64,000 bases of DNA from Pseudoxanthomonas jiangsuensis (GCF_010093185.1 NZ_PDWL01000007.1:1-64000); one strand, 5' to 3'; positions 30,906 through 40,000 are shown, numbered from the stretch's first letter. Notes: a model not told the origin generated them from the letters alone. Made by a program: numbers and translations.

Positions 30906-32833
30906 ACGCCGCGGGCGGACCGCCAGTACGCATGCCAGGCCTGGAACATCAGCACGTTCCACAGGTGTGTGTGCCACTTGCGCTCGCCTTCGCGGAACCC
31001 GCGCCAGACCGCGCCCACCCGCTCCACCTCCAGCAAGCCTTCCCGCCGCAGCCGTGCCGGCTCCAGCAGGTCGCCGGCCCAGCCGGCCAGGTCGCCGCGC
31101 AGCCATTCGCTCACCGGCGCGCCGAAGCCGCGCTTGCCGCGATCGACCATCGCATCGGGCAGGTAGCGGCGCAGCACCCGCTTGAGCAGGTACTTGCTGG
31201 TGCCCTCGCGCAGCTTCAGCTCCAGCGGCAAGGACCAGGCGAACTCGGCCACCCGCCAGTCCAGCAGGGGCGCGCGCGCTTCCAGGCTCACCGCCATGCT
31301 GGTGCGGTCGACCTTGCACAGCAGGTCGTCGGGCAGGTAGGCCATGAAGTCGGCCAGCATCATTGCTTCGGCCTCGTGCCCCACCAGGCCCAGAGGATCG
31401 GCCTGGCGGTAGACGTGCTCCGGCTCGCGCCCGCCGACCACCGCCGCGCCGGGATCGCGCCAGCGCGAGATCCGGTTGCGATAGACGTCGCCGATCCCGC
31501 GCGCGCCCATTTCCGCCAGCAGGGCCGCGCCGCCGCCGGCGCGCGAAGCCTCGCCGCGCCCGCCCGGCAGCCCCGCCAGCCCGCGCCGCAGCAGCCGCGG
31601 CCCCTTGCGCAGCATCGACCAGTTGCGCAGGGCGCGCTGGTAGCGGCCGTAGCCGAAGAACAGCTCGTCGCCGCCGTCGCCGGACAGGGCCACGGTCACG
31701 TCCCGCCGCGCCAGCCGGCAGACCAGGGCGGTCGGCACCTGAGAAGCGTCGGCGAACGGCTCGTCGAACATCGCCGGCAGCTGCGGCACCACCGCCAGCG
31801 CGTCGGCGCCGTCCAGGTACAGCTCGGTGTGGTCGGTGCCCAGGTGGCGCGCGACCTCCAGCGCCAGCGGCGCCTCGTCGTGGCGCGAGCCGCGGAAGCC
31901 GATGGTGAAGCTGCGCACCGGCCGCCCGCTCTGCGCCTGCATCAGCGCGGCCACGGTCGACGAATCGGTGCCGCCGGAGAGGAACACCCCCACCGGCACG
32001 TCGGCGACCATGCGCAGCCCGACCGCGTCGCGCAGCAGCCCGTCCAGGGTCGATTCGGCCTCTTCGGCGCTGCCGGCGAACGGCCGCGCCAGGGCCGCGC
32101 GCATGCGCTCGCGCGGGTCCCACCAGCGCCGCTGGTCGCGGTGCGGATCGTGCGCGGCCGCGCCGGCGGCGACCGCGGCCGCGTCCAGCCGCAGCAGGCA
32201 GCCGGGCATCAGCTTGAACGCGCGCTCGTGGATGCAGTGCGGCGCCGGGATGTAGTCCAGCCGCAGGAGCAAGGCCAGCGCATCGCGGTCCACACCGTTG
32301 TCGAACGCCGAATGCCGCCACAGGGCCTTCAGCTCCGAGCCGAACACCAGGGCGTCGCCGGCCCAGCCGTAGTACAGCGGCTTCTTGCCGACCCGGTCGC
32401 GGGCCAGCCACAGGCAGCGCAGGCGCCGGTCCCACAGGGCGATGGCGAACATGCCGTTGCAGCGCCCCAGGGTGTCCTCGATCCCCCACTCCGCGATCGC
32501 CGCCAGCAGCACCTCGGTGTCGGAATGGCCGCGGAAGCGGTGGCCCAGCGCGCCCAGCGCCGCGCGCAGGGCGGCGAAGTTGTAGACCTCGCCGTTGTAG
32601 GCCATCACGTAACGGCCGTCGGCCGAGACCATCGGCTGGTGGCCGAGCGGCGACAGGTCGAGGATCCCCAGCCGCCGGTGCGACAGGGCGATGCCGGCCT
32701 GGGCATCCACCCACACGCCGGCATCGTCCGGGCCGCGGTGGGCCAGGGCGTCGGCCATCGCCTGCGCCTGCGCCGCCAGCGCATCGCCGTGCAGGCGCGG
32801 CTGCGGCAAAAGCAGCCCGGCCAACCCGCACAT
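30902..32833 (-). CDS. asnB: Asparagine synthase (glutamine-hydrolysing)
   Basis: This AsnB-type amidotransferase transfers ammonia from glutamine to an aspartate or carboxylate via an acyl-adenylate. The 643-residue protein starts MCGLAG with the Cys2 nucleophile. It has HRGPDDAGVW and AYNGEVYNF in the glutaminase half, then the ATP-pyrophosphatase loop VFLSGGTDSSTVAALM and SGDGGDELFFGYGRY in the synthetase half. The length exceeds the 554-residue E. coli AsnB and fits the AsnB3/polysaccharide-associated group, so it may amidate a sugar or peptide rather than make free asparagine. Its ATG lies 1 nt after the E1 stop (TGAGATG), so expression is coupled. Confidence 0.92.
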   Translation of the reverse strand: MCGLAGLLLPQPRLHGDALAAQAQAMADALAHRGPDDAGVWVDAQAGIALSHRRLGILDLSPLGHQPMVSADGRYVMAYNGEVYNFAALRAALGALGHRFRGHSDTEVLLAAIAEWGIEDTLGRCNGMFAIALWDRRLRCLWLARDRVGKKPLYYGWAGDALVFGSELKALWRHSAFDNGVDRDALALLLRLDYIPAPHCIHERAFKLMPGCLLRLDAAAVAAGAAAHDPHRDQRRWWDPRERMRAALARPFAGSAEEAESTLDGLLRDAVGLRMVADVPVGVFLSGGTDSSTVAALMQAQSGRPVRSFTIGFRGSRHDEAPLALEVARHLGTDHTELYLDGADALAVVPQLPAMFDEPFADASQVPTALVCRLARRDVTVALSGDGGDELFFGYGRYQRALRNWSMLRKGPRLLRRGLAGLPGGRGEASRAGGGAALLAEMGARGIGDVYRNRISRWRDPGAAVVGGREPEHVYRQADPLGLVGHEAEAMMLADFMAYLPDDLLCKVDRTSMAVSLEARAPLLDWRVAEFAWSLPLELKLREGTSKYLLKRVLRRYLPDAMVDRGKRGFGAPVSEWLRGDLAGWAGDLLEPARLRREGLLEVERVGAVWRGFREGERKWHTHLWNVLMFQAWHAYWRSARGV

Positions 32834-32834
32834 C

Positions 32835-35123
32835 TCAGTCCACCAGCGCCGCGGCCGCGGCGACGATGTCGTCCTCGCCCGGGATCACCAGGAACGCGGC
32901 CCCGGCCAGCGGGGTGTAGGTGTCGGCGCCGACCACCCGGCCGAACGGACGGGCGCGGTAGCCGCCTTCGGCAATGGCGGTGATCACGCCCTCGCCCACG
33001 CCGGCGCTGCGCCGGCCCTCGTCCACTATCAGGACGCGCCTGGCCGTGCGCGCCTGTTCGACGATGAAGGCCTCGTTGAGCGGCACCAGCCAGCGCAGGT
33101 CCACCACCCGCACCTTCCAGCCGCGCTCGGCCTCGATCCGGCGCGCGGCGCGCAGGCTCATCGGCACGCCGTTGCCGTAGGTGAACACCACCAGGTCGTC
33201 GGCGTCGGGGGCGTACACGCGCCCTTCGCCCAGGACCATGGCCTCGCCCTGCTGCGGGTACGGGAACAGCCACTGGCCGTCGCCGGTCTCGTGCAGGTCC
33301 TTGCTCATGTACAGCGCGATCGGCTCCAGGAACACCGCCACCCGGCCGTCCACCTTGGCCAGCGCCGCCAGGGTGCGCAGCATCGTCGCCGCATCGTCGC
33401 CGCGCGAGGGGCAGCCGACCACGATCCCGGGGATGTCGCGCAGGGCGGTGATCGAGTTGTCGTTGTGGAAGTGGCCGCCGAAGCCGCGCTGGTAGCCCAG
33501 CCCGGCGATCCGCACCAGCATCGGGTTGCGGTACTGGTCGTTGCTGAAGAACTGCAGGCTGGCCGCCTCGCCGCGGATCTGGTCGCAGGCGTTGTGGTAG
33601 TAGGCCAGGTACTGGATCTCCGGCAGGGGCAGCATGCCCATGTTGGCGTAGCCCTGGGCCAGGCCGAGGATCATGGTCTCGTCCAGCAGGGTGTTGAACA
33701 CCCGCGCGCCCTTGAACGCCTTCTGCAGGCCTTTGGTCACGGTGTAGACGCCGCCCTTCTGGGCCACGTCCTCGCCGAACAGCAGGGTCTCCGGGTACTT
33801 GGCCATCAGCTCGTGCAGGGCCTGGTTGATCTGGATCGCCAGGTGGCGCGGGGCCTGCTGCTCCGGCAGCTTGTCCTCGCCCCCGTAGGCGGCGATGCGC
33901 GCCGGCTCCGGCGCCGGGCGCGCGGCCTCGGCGGCCACCGCATCTGGCGTGTACGGCGCCAGCGGCGCGACCACCTCGGCCAGCGAGGCCAGCCGGGGCC
34001 GGCGGTCGGCCTCCTCGGCGGCGGCGAAGCAACGCCTGCGGGTGGCCTCGTACGAAGCGAGCAGCTCGTCGGCCGACATCAGCCCGGACTCGAGCGCGAT
34101 CGCCGCGCTGCGCAGCAGGGGGTCGGTCGCCTCGACCGCGCACAGCTCCTCGATGCTGCGCCATTCGATCTCGAAGTCGGTGCCGGCGTGGCCCATGATC
34201 CGGGTGGTGCGCAGGTGCAGGAAGGTCGGCCGCCGGGTGCGCCGGCAATGCTCGACCGCGGCCTGGACCTGGCCGTAGCCGGCGGCCAGGTCCAGGCCAT
34301 CGGCGTGGAAGTAGTCCAGGTCGGGACGGCTGCGGAAATTGCGGCCGATCCAGCCGTCGGGCGTCTTCACCGAGATCCCGATGCCGTTGTCCTCGCACAC
34401 GAACAGCACCGGCGCCGGCAGGCCCTGGTAGGCGGTCCACGCCGCCGCGTTGAACGCGGTCTGGGCGGTGGCGTGGTTGCTGGAGGCGTCGCCGAAGGAG
34501 CAGACGGCGATGCTGTCGGCCGGCACCGGCAGGGGGTGGCCGATCCGCCGCGCCTGCTCGATCGCCACCGCGGTGCCCAGGGCCTTGGGCAGGTGGGAAG
34601 CGATGGTCGAGGTCTGCGGCAGCACCCACAAGGGCTTGCTGCCCCAGACCTTGTGCCGCCCGCCGGAGGCCGGGTCCTCGGCGCTGGCGGCGAAGCTCAG
34701 CGCCGAATCCATCACCGGGTCCATGCCCGGCAGCTTGCGGAAACGCTCGGCCATGAAGCCGCCGCTGCGGTAGTGCAGGAACGCCGGATCGGTATGCCGG
34801 GTCAGCCGCGCCACCATCGCGTTGCCTTCGTGGCCGCTGCTGCCGATGGTGTAGAAGACCTTGTTCTGCACCCGCAGGACCCGCGCCATCAGGTCCAGGT
34901 GGCGGCTGATGAGCTGCGACTCCAGCAGCTCGCGGAAGCCGCGCGCGTCCAGCGCGCTGCCCGGCAGGACCGGGGCATCGTCGCGCGGCCGCGGCGCCGG
35001 CGTGCCGCGCCAAGCGCGCACGAACTCGGCGAAGTTGCGGTCGCAGATCTCGGCACGGTTGATGCCCCGTTTCCAGGCAGGGATGGGCCAGGCGGGGATG
35101 GCGGCGGGGACGGCAGCGTTCAT
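32835..35123 (-). CDS. Fused alpha-keto acid dehydrogenase E1 (alpha plus beta subunits)
   Basis: The 762-residue protein joins both subunits of a thiamine-diphosphate E1 component. Residues 1 to about 420 resemble E1-alpha (QNKVFYTIGSSGHEGNAM; TPP-binding CSFGDASSNHATAQTAFNAA). Residues about 435-762 resemble E1-beta (PETLLFGEDVAQKGGVYTVT; TYGNGVPMSLRAARRI; VDLRWLVPLNE). This matches branched-chain 2-oxoacid dehydrogenase E1, which feeds acyl groups to a lipoyl E2. No E2 or E3 gene is in the window. The next gene, asnB, starts 1 nt after its stop. The substrate is inferred only from resemblance. Confidence 0.88.
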   Translation of the reverse strand: MNAAVPAAIPAWPIPAWKRGINRAEICDRNFAEFVRAWRGTPAPRPRDDAPVLPGSALDARGFRELLESQLISRHLDLMARVLRVQNKVFYTIGSSGHEGNAMVARLTRHTDPAFLHYRSGGFMAERFRKLPGMDPVMDSALSFAASAEDPASGGRHKVWGSKPLWVLPQTSTIASHLPKALGTAVAIEQARRIGHPLPVPADSIAVCSFGDASSNHATAQTAFNAAAWTAYQGLPAPVLFVCEDNGIGISVKTPDGWIGRNFRSRPDLDYFHADGLDLAAGYGQVQAAVEHCRRTRRPTFLHLRTTRIMGHAGTDFEIEWRSIEELCAVEATDPLLRSAAIALESGLMSADELLASYEATRRRCFAAAEEADRRPRLASLAEVVAPLAPYTPDAVAAEAARPAPEPARIAAYGGEDKLPEQQAPRHLAIQINQALHELMAKYPETLLFGEDVAQKGGVYTVTKGLQKAFKGARVFNTLLDETMILGLAQGYANMGMLPLPEIQYLAYYHNACDQIRGEAASLQFFSNDQYRNPMLVRIAGLGYQRGFGGHFHNDNSITALRDIPGIVVGCPSRGDDAATMLRTLAALAKVDGRVAVFLEPIALYMSKDLHETGDGQWLFPYPQQGEAMVLGEGRVYAPDADDLVVFTYGNGVPMSLRAARRIEAERGWKVRVVDLRWLVPLNEAFIVEQARTARRVLIVDEGRRSAGVGEGVITAIAEGGYRARPFGRVVGADTYTPLAGAAFLVIPGEDDIVAAAAALVD

Positions 35124-35232
35124 ACGGTGCGGTTCGGAAGGCTCGTGGCTGTGAGGATGTCGCGGTCCAGCTGTTCAATCGCCGGCAGGATCTTGCAGCA
35201 GGTGCCGGACATCGACATGTCGTGCACGGTGG

Positions 35233-35790
35233 TCACGCGTGCTGTCCCTGGCGCGCCATCCACTCGGCACGGTCCTGGCCCCAGATCTCCACCGGCTTCT
35301 CGTGGTGCGGCTCGGGCAGCAGGCCCATGCGCAGGAAGCGCGAGCCGAGCTTGGCCGCCACTGCCCTGGAGTTCGCGTTCTCCGGGGCGATGGTGTGGAT
35401 CACCTCGTCCCAGCCGAGGACGTCGAAGGCCCAGTCGATGCAGGCCGTCGCCGCTTCCGGCGCATAGCCGCGGCCCCAGCGCGAACGCACGATGCTCCAG
35501 CCGACCTCGGTACCCGGCCAGCCTTCCGGCTGCCACGGCCCGATCCGGCCGACCCATTGCCCGCTGTCCTTCTCGATCACCGAGAACATGGCGAAGCCCT
35601 TCAGGTGCCAGGCGCCGAGCATCGCCGCCAGGCTGCGCCAGGCCACCGGCCGCGGCTGGGTGCCGCCGATGTGGCGGACCGCCTCCTCGTCGGCGAGGAA
35701 CCGTGCCCAGGCCTCGAAGTCCTCCTGCCGCGGCAGCCGCAGCAACAGGCGCGGGGTTTGCAGTTGCAGTTCGGACAGATCCATCGCCAC
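35233..35790 (-). CDS. GNAT acetyltransferase (RimJ/RimL-like)
   Basis: The 185-residue protein has the GNAT fold of the RimJ/RimL group. It opens with LQTPRLLLRLPRQEDFEAWA. The acetyl-CoA loop RSRWGRGYAPEAATA is near residues 103-117, and the later IAPENANSRAVAAKLGSRF is the usual motif B. Enzymes of this group acetylate N-terminal amines of proteins or small molecules; the target here is unknown. The ATG may be at 35790 or two codons later. It lies between gcdH and the E1 gene on the same strand. Confidence 0.88.
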   Translation of the reverse strand: MAMDLSELQLQTPRLLLRLPRQEDFEAWARFLADEEAVRHIGGTQPRPVAWRSLAAMLGAWHLKGFAMFSVIEKDSGQWVGRIGPWQPEGWPGTEVGWSIVRSRWGRGYAPEAATACIDWAFDVLGWDEVIHTIAPENANSRAVAAKLGSRFLRMGLLPEPHHEKPVEIWGQDRAEWMARQGQHA

Positions 35791-35846
35791 CTCCGGCTCC
35801 AGCCCAGTCTGCGGAAGGCGTGGGCGGACCCTGCCCTCCTCCCTTG

Positions 35847-35873
35847 CGCCGCCTCCCGCGGCGGGAGGCGGCG
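35847..35873. terminator. GC-rich palindrome downstream of gcdH
   Basis: A near-perfect 27-nt palindrome (GCCGCCTCCC and its complement) starts 5 nt beyond the gcdH stop. It lacks a T-tract and may be an RNA-stabilising hairpin rather than a terminator. Confidence 0.4.
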
Positions 35874-35877
35874 TCGC

Positions 35878-37041
35878 TCAGAACGCGCTGATCCCGGTCA
35901 GCTCGCGGCCGATCACCAGCTGGTGCACGGTTTCGGTGCCCTCGTAGGTGATCACCGATTCCAGGTTGAGGGCGTGGCGGATGGCGGCGTGCTCGGTGGT
36001 GATGCCGGCGCCGCCGAGCAGGTCGCGGCATTCGCGGGCGATGTCGATCGCCATCCGGCAGTTGTTCCACTTGGCCAGCGAGACCTGCTGCGGCTGCATC
36101 GTCCCGGCGTCCTTGAGCCGGCCCAGCTGCAGCACCAGCAGCTGCGCCAGGGTGATCCGGCGGGCCATCTCGGCCAGCTTGATCTGCGCGCTCTGGGTCG
36201 CGGCCACCGGGCGGCCGAACAGGATCCGCTCCTTGCTGTAGTTCAGGGCCTCGTCCAGGCAGGCGATGGCCGCGCCGATCGGACCCCAAGTGATGCCGTA
36301 GCGGGCTTGGGTCAGGCAACCCAGCGGGCCCTTGAGCCCCCTCACGTTCGGCAGGCGGCTGGCGTCGGGCACGCGCACGTTGTCGAAGAACAGCGAGGAG
36401 GTCACCGAGGCGCGCAGCGACATCTTGTGCTTGATCTCCTGGGCGCTGAAGCCTGGCGTGCCCTTCTCCACGACGAAGCCCTGGATGCCCTCGTCGGTCT
36501 GCGCCCAGACGATGGCGATGTCGGCCAGGTTGCCGTTGGTGATCCACATCTTGGAGCCGTTGATCACCCAGTCGCCGCCGTCCTTGCGGGCATGGGTCTT
36601 CATGTTGGCCGGGTCCGAGCCGCCGTGCGGCTCGGTCAGGCCGAAGCAGCCGATCACCCGGCCGGCGGCCATGTCCGGCAGCCAGCGGCGGCGCTGCTCC
36701 TCGCTGCCGTAGGCAAAGATCGGATACATGCACAGCGAGGACTGCACGCTGACGAAGCTGCGCAGGCCGCTGTCGCCGCGCTCCAGTTCCTGGCAGATCA
36801 GGCCGTAGCTGACCGCGTTGAGCCCGGCACAGCCGTATTCCTCCGGCAGGGAGGAGCCGAGCAGACCCAGCGCCGCGACCTCGGCCACCAGTTCCTTCGG
36901 GAAGCGGCCCTGGTCGAAGCACTCGCCGATGATCGGGATCACCCGCTCGTCGGTGAACCTGGCCACCGCGTCCTGGACGGCGCGCTCCTCGTCGCTGAGC
37001 AGGGAACGCACGTCGAACAGGTCGTAGGCGGACAGGGCCAT
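35878..37041 (-). CDS. gcdH: Glutaryl-CoA dehydrogenase
   Basis: GcdH oxidises and decarboxylates glutaryl-CoA to crotonyl-CoA in lysine and tryptophan breakdown, using FAD and the electron-transfer flavoprotein. The 387-residue protein has the acyl-CoA dehydrogenase order: helical domain, FGLTEPHGGSDPANMKT near residue 130, beta domain, and C-terminal YEGTETVHQLVIGRELTGIS with the catalytic glutamate. TQARYGITWGPIGAAIACLD favours the glutaryl-CoA type over short-chain dehydrogenases. The ATG at 37041 gives the family length; a longer frame adds an unlikely N-terminus. A minus-strand TACAAT at 37075-37080 may be its -10 box. Confidence 0.92.
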   Translation of the reverse strand: MALSAYDLFDVRSLLSDEERAVQDAVARFTDERVIPIIGECFDQGRFPKELVAEVAALGLLGSSLPEEYGCAGLNAVSYGLICQELERGDSGLRSFVSVQSSLCMYPIFAYGSEEQRRRWLPDMAAGRVIGCFGLTEPHGGSDPANMKTHARKDGGDWVINGSKMWITNGNLADIAIVWAQTDEGIQGFVVEKGTPGFSAQEIKHKMSLRASVTSSLFFDNVRVPDASRLPNVRGLKGPLGCLTQARYGITWGPIGAAIACLDEALNYSKERILFGRPVAATQSAQIKLAEMARRITLAQLLVLQLGRLKDAGTMQPQQVSLAKWNNCRMAIDIARECRDLLGGAGITTEHAAIRHALNLESVITYEGTETVHQLVIGRELTGISAF

Positions 37042-37133
37042 GGCGGATCGGGGCTCGTTGACGGGATGGTTGCGATTGTATCGGTCCCGCGCCCCGGGCG
37101 GGCAAGCCTCGGCCGTGGATGCGCCGGAAAAGA

Positions 37134-37161
37134 CGAAGGCCGGCTGCAAGGCCGGCCTTCG
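37134..37161 (-). terminator. Rho-independent terminator of the glycine-zipper gene
   Basis: CGAAGGCCGGC (37134-37144) and GCCGGCCTTCG (37151-37161) form an 11-bp stem with a 6-nt loop. On the minus strand it is followed by TCTTTTCC. Confidence 0.85.
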
Positions 37162-37184
37162 CGCGGATCAGCGATGGGGGAATG

Positions 37185-37988
37185 TCACTGCCTGTTCGTC
37201 GCCGGCTCGGCCGCGGCGGTCGCGGTCACGATCTTGCCGTCGACCACCGGCAGGCGGTCGCTTTCCGGCTTCTCGTCCAGGCGCAGGCTGCCTTCCCTGT
37301 CGTTGTAGACGTAGGTGACGTCGTAGCCGATGACCTTGTCGGCGTTGCCCATCGCCACCCGGGTGCCGGGCTTGCTGGCCATGCGCATGGTGCCGGTGGT
37401 GCCGTCGGCGTTGCGGTAGGTGACGTTGTAGCCGGTCACCCGGGTCGACTCGGACACCGCGGTTTCGGTGTGGCACTGGCGCTCGGTGCGGGTGACGACC
37501 TTGCCGCCGACGTGGCGCTTGTCGACCTGGTTGCCGATCACGCCGCCGGCGATCGCGCCGGCCGCGGTGGCGGCCTTCTTGCCGCTGCCGCCGCCGACCT
37601 GGTTGCCGAGCAGGCCGCCGATCACCGCGCCGGCCACGGTGCCGCCGACGTTGCCGTCGCGCTCGGGCGCGCGCTCCTGCACCACCACGTCCTCGCAGAC
37701 CTCGTGCGGAGTGCTGGTCTGGGTGGTCTCGCGCACCGGCTCGGTGCCGATCACGGTGGCGTAGACCTTTTCCTTTTCGGTCACCGGCTCGACCTTGAGC
37801 ACCTGCGCGTACTGCAGGGTGTCGGTCTCCAGCGCGTCGCTGGCGGTCGCCTCGTCCGCCGCCAGCGGCGCGGTCTCGGCCGCCACCGGATCGGGCTGGC
37901 GATCGCGGTTGTTCATGTAGGCCGCAGTGGCGATGCCGCCGACCAGCAGGGCACCGGCGGCGATCAGGATGGTGGACGCTTGCTTCAT
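37185..37988 (-). CDS. Glycine-zipper (SlyB/17-kDa antigen-like) envelope protein
   Basis: The 267-residue protein starts with a membrane or uncleaved signal segment (about 5-24). A glycine-zipper 2TM domain follows at about residues 112-152 (GGTVAGAVIGGLLGNQVGGG then AAGAIAGGVIGNQVD). Its C-terminal half is beta-rich with two related units, GYNVTYRNADGTTGTMRM and GYDVTYVYNDREGSLRLDEK. Proteins of this kind sit in the outer membrane or periplasm; no lipobox is visible. The exact role is unknown. The gene stands alone and ends in a clear terminator at 37134-37161. Confidence 0.82.
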   Translation of the reverse strand: MKQASTILIAAGALLVGGIATAAYMNNRDRQPDPVAAETAPLAADEATASDALETDTLQYAQVLKVEPVTEKEKVYATVIGTEPVRETTQTSTPHEVCEDVVVQERAPERDGNVGGTVAGAVIGGLLGNQVGGGSGKKAATAAGAIAGGVIGNQVDKRHVGGKVVTRTERQCHTETAVSESTRVTGYNVTYRNADGTTGTMRMASKPGTRVAMGNADKVIGYDVTYVYNDREGSLRLDEKPESDRLPVVDGKIVTATAAAEPATNRQ

Positions 37989-38148
37989 GGTCTGGCTCCC
38001 GGCGGGTCAGGGGTGGTCCCGCGAATCCGTGGCGGCATTGCATCACGGCAAACCTGAACAGGAGGGCGAACATCCTGGAAACGCATACAACCGGACGCGA
38101 ACCGCCGGCATGCTAGCGTTCCGCACCACACCCCACGAGCCGGATGCG

Positions 38149-38376
38149 ATGGCCAATCCCCTGCTGCTGCCGTTCCTGGAATGGGCGCGCCGCCTGCGCT
38201 TCCCGACCCTGTTCAAGCTGACCGCGGCCGCGTTTGCGATCAGCGTGCTGTGGCCGTTCGATCCGATCCCGTTCATCGACGAGATCGCGCTGGGCCTGGG
38301 CACCCTGGTGCTGGCCAACTGGAAGCGGCGCAAGGAGCCGCCGGTGCTGCCCGGGTCCGGTTCCCGGCCGCACTGA
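38149..38376 (+). CDS. Small DUF6116-like membrane protein
   Basis: The 75-residue protein has one strong hydrophobic segment (about residues 23-36), a Pro/Asp-rich turn (WPFDPIPFIDEIALGLG) and a basic C-terminal end (ANWKRRKEPP). It matches the small DUF6116-like family seen in Xanthomonadaceae; function unknown. The ATG at 38149 was chosen because it starts the conserved ANPLLLPFLEWARRLRFPTL. A TAGCGT box at 38114-38119 fits a promoter with a leader of about 25 nt. tatD starts 13 nt after its stop, so the two are probably cotranscribed. Confidence 0.7.
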   Translation: MANPLLLPFLEWARRLRFPTLFKLTAAAFAISVLWPFDPIPFIDEIALGLGTLVLANWKRRKEPPVLPGSGSRPH

Positions 38377-38389
38377 AGTCCGCCCGAAC

Positions 38390-39190
38390 GTGCGCCTGGT
38401 CGACAGCCACTGCCATCTGGACGCGGACGAGTTCGACCCGGACCGAGCGCAGGTGATCGAACGCGCCCGCGCCGCCGGCGTGGACCGGCAGCTGGTGCCG
38501 GCGGTCACCGCGGCCAGCTGGCCGAAGCTGCGCGAGGTCTGCCGCGCCGCGCCCGGACTGCATCCGGCCTACGGCCTGCACCCGACCTTCCTGGCTGAGC
38601 ACCGGCCGGAGCACCTGGACGAGCTGGGCGCCTGGATCGAGCGTGAGCGGCCGCTGGCGATCGGCGAATGCGGCCTGGACCTGTTCGTCGCGGGCCTGGA
38701 TCCGCAGGCCCAGGCGCTGTACTTCGACGGCCAGCTGCGGCTGGCGCGCGATGCCGGGCTGCCGCTGATCGTGCATGCGCGGCGTGCGGTCGATGCGGTG
38801 ATCGCATCGATCCGCCGCATCGGCGGCGTCGCCTCCGGCCAGCCCTCGCGCCTGCGCGGCGTGGTCCACAGTTTCTCGGGCAGCCAGCAGCAGGCCCGGC
38901 AGCTGTGGGACCTGGGCTTCCTGATCGGCCTGGGCGGCCCGCTCACCTACGACCGTGCCCAGCGCCTGCATCGCCTTGTGGCCGCGATGCCGCTGGAATT
39001 CCTGCTGCTGGAAACCGACGCGCCCGACCAGCCCGACGCTGGCATCCGCGGCCAGCGCAACGAACCGGCCCGGCTGCGCACGGTACTGGAAACCGTGGCC
39101 CACCTGCGCGACGAGGATCCCGCGCACATCGCCGCGGCCACCACCGCCAACGCCGAACGCCTGTTCGCCCTGCCCGCCTCTCCCGTGTAG
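38390..39190 (+). CDS. tatD: TatD-family metal-dependent hydrolase
   Basis: TatD proteins are TIM-barrel metal enzymes with 3'-5' DNase activity and roles in quality control and repair. The 266-residue protein begins RLVDSHCHLDADEFD, with the first metal-binding HxH. It has GECGLDLF, VHARRAVDAVIA, VVHSFSGSQQQARQ and the final LLLETDAPDQPDA with the metal aspartate. The GTG at 38390 is the only start that keeps the conserved opening. It is likely cotranscribed with the small gene upstream and converges on tcdA, 9 nt away. Which TatD paralogue it is cannot be settled here. Confidence 0.9.
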   Translation: MRLVDSHCHLDADEFDPDRAQVIERARAAGVDRQLVPAVTAASWPKLREVCRAAPGLHPAYGLHPTFLAEHRPEHLDELGAWIERERPLAIGECGLDLFVAGLDPQAQALYFDGQLRLARDAGLPLIVHARRAVDAVIASIRRIGGVASGQPSRLRGVVHSFSGSQQQARQLWDLGFLIGLGGPLTYDRAQRLHRLVAAMPLEFLLLETDAPDQPDAGIRGQRNEPARLRTVLETVAHLRDEDPAHIAAATTANAERLFALPASPV

Positions 39191-39213
39191 GCGCCGGTCT
39201 TAAACCGGGCGCC
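39190..39213. terminator. Convergent hairpin between tatD and tcdA
   Basis: GGCGCC (39190-39195) and GGCGCC (39208-39213), extended by GGT/ACC, form a hairpin that includes the ends of both stop codons. It is a plausible shared terminator. Confidence 0.5.
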
Positions 39214-39994
39214 GCTTGAGCAGCAGCTCCAAGGCCTTGCCCACTGCCGCGAACGCGAATGCGCCGGTCACGTGGGTGGCCGCGCCCAGTCCCGCGCCGC
39301 AATCCAGCTTCAGCGCCGCATCGGCGTCCATCTGCGGGCGCACCCCGCAGACGCTGCCGTCGGCCTGCGGGTACTTCACGTTCTCCAGCGAATACACCGC
39401 CGGCACGCCGAAGAAGCGGTCAGGGTTGCGCGGGAAGTTGAAACCGGCGCGCAGGCGCTTGCGTACCAGCGCCAGCATCGCGTCCTGCTCGGTGCGCGAG
39501 AGGTCGCGCACCCGCACCAGGGTCGGATCGGTGCGCCCGCCGGCCGAGCCGACGGTCACCAGCGGCAGCTTGCGCCGCCGGCACCACGCGATCGCCTCGA
39601 CCTTGACCTTGAGGCTGTCGCAGGCGTCGACCACCAGGTCGATGCCCTCGCCCAGCAAATCCTCCAGGTTGGACGCGGCCAGGAACGCCGGCACCGCGCG
39701 CGCGTCGATCGCGGGATTGATCGCGCGGCAGCGCTCGGCCATCGCCTCGGCCTTGTTGCGCCCGTACTGGCCGGCGATCGCCGGCAGCTGGCGGTTGGTG
39801 TTGGACACGCACAGGTCGTCGGCATCGATCAAATCGAGCGCACCGACCGCCGAGCGCGCCAGCGATTCGGCGACCCACGAACCCACCCCGCCCAGGCCGA
39901 CCACCGCCACCCGCCGGCCGGCGAGCCAGGCCACCGCGCCGCGGCCGTACAGCCGGTCGATGCCGGCGAAGCGTTCCAACAAGATCCGATCCAT
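39200..39994 (-). CDS. tcdA: tRNA threonylcarbamoyladenosine dehydratase
   Basis: TcdA (CsdL/YgdL) uses ATP to cyclise t6A to ct6A at position 37 of ANN-decoding tRNAs. The 264-residue ThiF/E1-like protein opens with the RFAGIDRLYGR segment. Its nucleotide motif AVVGLGGVGSW is at residues about 30-40. SNTNRQLPA, VVDACDSLKVKVEAI and GSAGGRTDPT follow. The C-terminal KYPQADGSVCGVRPQ loop matches the family. The ATG at 39994 lies 6 nt after a TAGAAT box without a ribosome-binding site, so the mRNA is probably leaderless; a GTG two codons upstream is the alternative. Confidence 0.93.
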   Translation of the reverse strand: MDRILLERFAGIDRLYGRGAVAWLAGRRVAVVGLGGVGSWVAESLARSAVGALDLIDADDLCVSNTNRQLPAIAGQYGRNKAEAMAERCRAINPAIDARAVPAFLAASNLEDLLGEGIDLVVDACDSLKVKVEAIAWCRRRKLPLVTVGSAGGRTDPTLVRVRDLSRTEQDAMLALVRKRLRAGFNFPRNPDRFFGVPAVYSLENVKYPQADGSVCGVRPQMDADAALKLDCGAGLGAATHVTGAFAFAAVGKALELLLKRRPV

Positions 39995-40000
39995 GCGCAC

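Noticed and set aside
32835..35123. The fused E1 as an assembly join of two genes
   Set aside because: The frame is continuous with a plausible linker and no stop or shift, and such E1 fusions occur in other bacteria.
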